Source of the DNA: Candidatus Aenigmatarchaeota archaeon
Lineage (GTDB): Archaea > Aenigmatarchaeota > Aenigmatarchaeia > CG10238-14 > SpSt-28
Assembly: GCA_020832825.1 (NCBI GenBank)
Contig: JAJHRL010000003.1
Span: 1 to 46,765 of the forward strand
DNA length: 46,765 nt
Direction: 5' to 3'
This document shows positions 45,399 to 46,765 of this stretch, one piece after another. The stretch's first letter is position 1, and each line of letters begins with the position of its first letter. Under the pieces are notes generated by a model. That model worked only from the letters and a program-made list of their open reading frames with translations. It was not told the origin of the DNA and did no database searches. The position numbers were made by a program, and so were the translations under genes.

Positions 45399-45498
45399 AG
45401 CCCTGGGAGGGATTTGAACCCTCAACCCCCCGCTAGCTTGCTATCATCAATCAAACTAGCGATACAAGGCGGGTGCTCTACCGTTGAGCTACCAGGGC
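45399..45498 (-). tRNA. tRNA-Thr (UGU) with 28-nt intron
   Basis: Minus strand: GCCCTGGTAGCTCAACGGTAGAGCACCCGCCTTGTA-intron-AGCGGGGGGTTGAGGGTTCAAATCCCTCCCAGGGCT. Confidence 0.93.
45435..45462 (-). other. tRNA intron at 37/38 (28 nt)
   Basis: Clean BHB: central helix CTTG/CAAG, 5' bulge TA^T, 3' bulge CT^A, outer CCCGC/GCGGG. Confidence 0.9.
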
Positions 45499-45539
45499 AA
45501 TTTTTTCTTTTAGATTTTTACATTAAATCTTTAATTTGT

Positions 45540-46765
45540 TTAAGTAATCTCTATAATCTGAGCATAACCATCCGCACTTTTATCTCTTTCCAATTTATAT
45601 GCTTTTCCTGTAACTGCTTCTTGCAATCTTTCATCATGAGTTATAATAAAAACTTGATCCATAAATTCAGAAACATTCTCTCTCAAAACTTTTGCTAATT
45701 CTTCTACAGCCTTTTGGTCTAAGTTATGAGTTGGTTCATCTAGAATTAAAATTCTTAATTGAGGGGCCAAGGCCAAAGAAAAAGCAATTCTCAAAGCTAA
45801 ACAAGCTAAGCTTCTTTCCCCCCCAGAAGCTATTCCCTCTACATTTACCCATTTTCCGCTTCTTTCCTGCAATTGCAGAACATAGTCTCCTTCTTCAATT
45901 TTTAAGGCAAGAGAAACATAGTCGCCGTAAGGGTAAAGGTTTGACCATATGCTTGCCATGTAATGATTGACCGTTTCAACAAAATCCTCCCTAATTTTAA
46001 CTTGAGTCATTTCCAACGCCTGTTTAAGAACTTTTAAGTCAACCAAAATCTTATTTAACTTCTCAACTTGTGTTCTTTCTTTTTCCATGAACTCCAAATT
46101 TTTCTCTATCTCTTCTTTTCTCTTCGTTTCCCTTCTCACAATTTCTTCCATTCCCTTAATCTCAGTTGCAATCTCTCTTTCTACGCTAATTAATTCTACA
46201 AGCCTTTTTTCCATTTCATCCACATTCTTTCCTTCGAGCAACTTTGTTAATTCTGAAATTTTCCTCTCAATCTCTTCCTTCCTTCTTTCATATTCTTTCC
46301 TTCTTTCAATCAAATTCTCCAAATCTATAATCCTTTGCCTGATTGTTTCAAAATTAGATTTTTCCTCCAAAACCCTTCTTAATAATTCCTCTTTCTCCTT
46401 TATTTCATTCCTCAAACTTTCAATCTCTTTGATAACGCTTGCTTTGTTGTCTTCATTAATTTTTAAAGCACTCTTACTGAATTCTAGCTCTCTCAAAAGT
46501 CTCTCTTTGTCTCCAATTAAAACTTTCATCTTCTCGATTTCTTTTAACTTCGCTTTAATTTCTTCTATTTCCTTTCTCATTTCAGCTTCTTTTTTTATCA
46601 ATTTTTCTACCTCTTTTTTTCCCTCTTCTATTTCCTTCTGCTTTTTCTCTATAATCCTCTTCTTTTTATCTTCCGTTAGTCTTGTCTCACAAACAGGACA
46701 TTTGCTTTCTGCAGAAGAAAGTTGAAGTATTGCCTCTTCAGCCTTTTTAATTTCATTTCTTAGCA
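45540..46765 (-). CDS. rad50: Rad50 ATPase, C-terminal part including zinc hook (truncated by window end)
   Basis: ASGGERSLACLALRIAFSLALAPQLRILILDEPTHNLDQKAVEELAKVL; frame continues past the listed start and contains the hook SKCPVCETRLT (about 46689-46700). Confidence 0.94.
   Translation of the reverse strand, partial: LRNEIKKAEEAILQLSSAESKCPVCETRLTEDKKKRIIEKKQKEIEEGKKEVEKLIKKEAEMRKEIEEIKAKLKEIEKMKVLIGDKERLLRELEFSKSALKINEDNKASVIKEIESLRNEIKEKEELLRRVLEEKSNFETIRQRIIDLENLIERRKEYERRKEEIERKISELTKLLEGKNVDEMEKRLVELISVEREIATEIKGMEEIVRRETKRKEEIEKNLEFMEKERTQVEKLNKILVDLKVLKQALEMTQVKIREDFVETVNHYMASIWSNLYPYGDYVSLALKIEEGDYVLQLQERSGKWVNVEGIASGGERSLACLALRIAFSLALAPQLRILILDEPTHNLDQKAVEELAKVLRENVSEFMDQVFIITHDERLQEAVTGKAYKLERDKSADGYAQIIEIT

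Noticed and set aside
46087-46725. 212-aa plus-strand ORF rich in Ser/Leu/Ile/Phe
   Set aside because: Antisense to rad50 coiled-coil codons; the composition is the complement of Lys/Glu-rich coding, so it is spurious.
1-46765. CRISPR array or transposon
   Set aside because: No regularly spaced repeats, Cas-like proteins, transposases or terminal inverted repeats were seen.

Overview
The window is an AT-rich archaeal chromosomal segment. It is densely coded and dominated by information-processing genes: a lysS 3' end, orc1/cdc6, MBF1, rpoL, thermosome, PCNA, rpl3-rpl4-rpl23-rpl2, RNase HII, TBP, MCM, gatD/gatE, alaS, and rad50 with its zinc hook. It also holds an eight-gene type IV pilus-like locus and several lineage-restricted genes. 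Scattered operons, compact or truncated enzymes and many tRNA introns suggest a DPANN-like or deep-branching lineage; this is inference only. I read four tRNA genes directly, and all appear to carry introns: initiator Met with two non-canonical introns, Ser(GCU), Ile(UAU) and Thr(UGU). The most notable points are: (1) the initiator tRNA gene is interrupted twice and enclosed by a perfect 13-bp leader/trailer inverted repeat; (2) a tRNA-Ile has a genuine UAU anticodon, supported by a clean BHB; (3) an uncharacterised cassette at about 38.5-44.3 kb encodes a small membrane protein, an orphan 590-aa protein, a TIM-barrel protein with an insertion, and two MNT nucleotidyltransferases with HEPN-like tails, divergent from a tandem pair of unknown paralogs; (4) alaS is C-terminally truncated and ATGA-coupled to a small coiled-coil ORF; (5) GatE lacks the GAD insertion; (6) the two halves of TBP are nearly identical at nucleotide level over a stretch. 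I saw no CRISPR array, transposase or rRNA. All calls are from reading the sequence; no database search was run.
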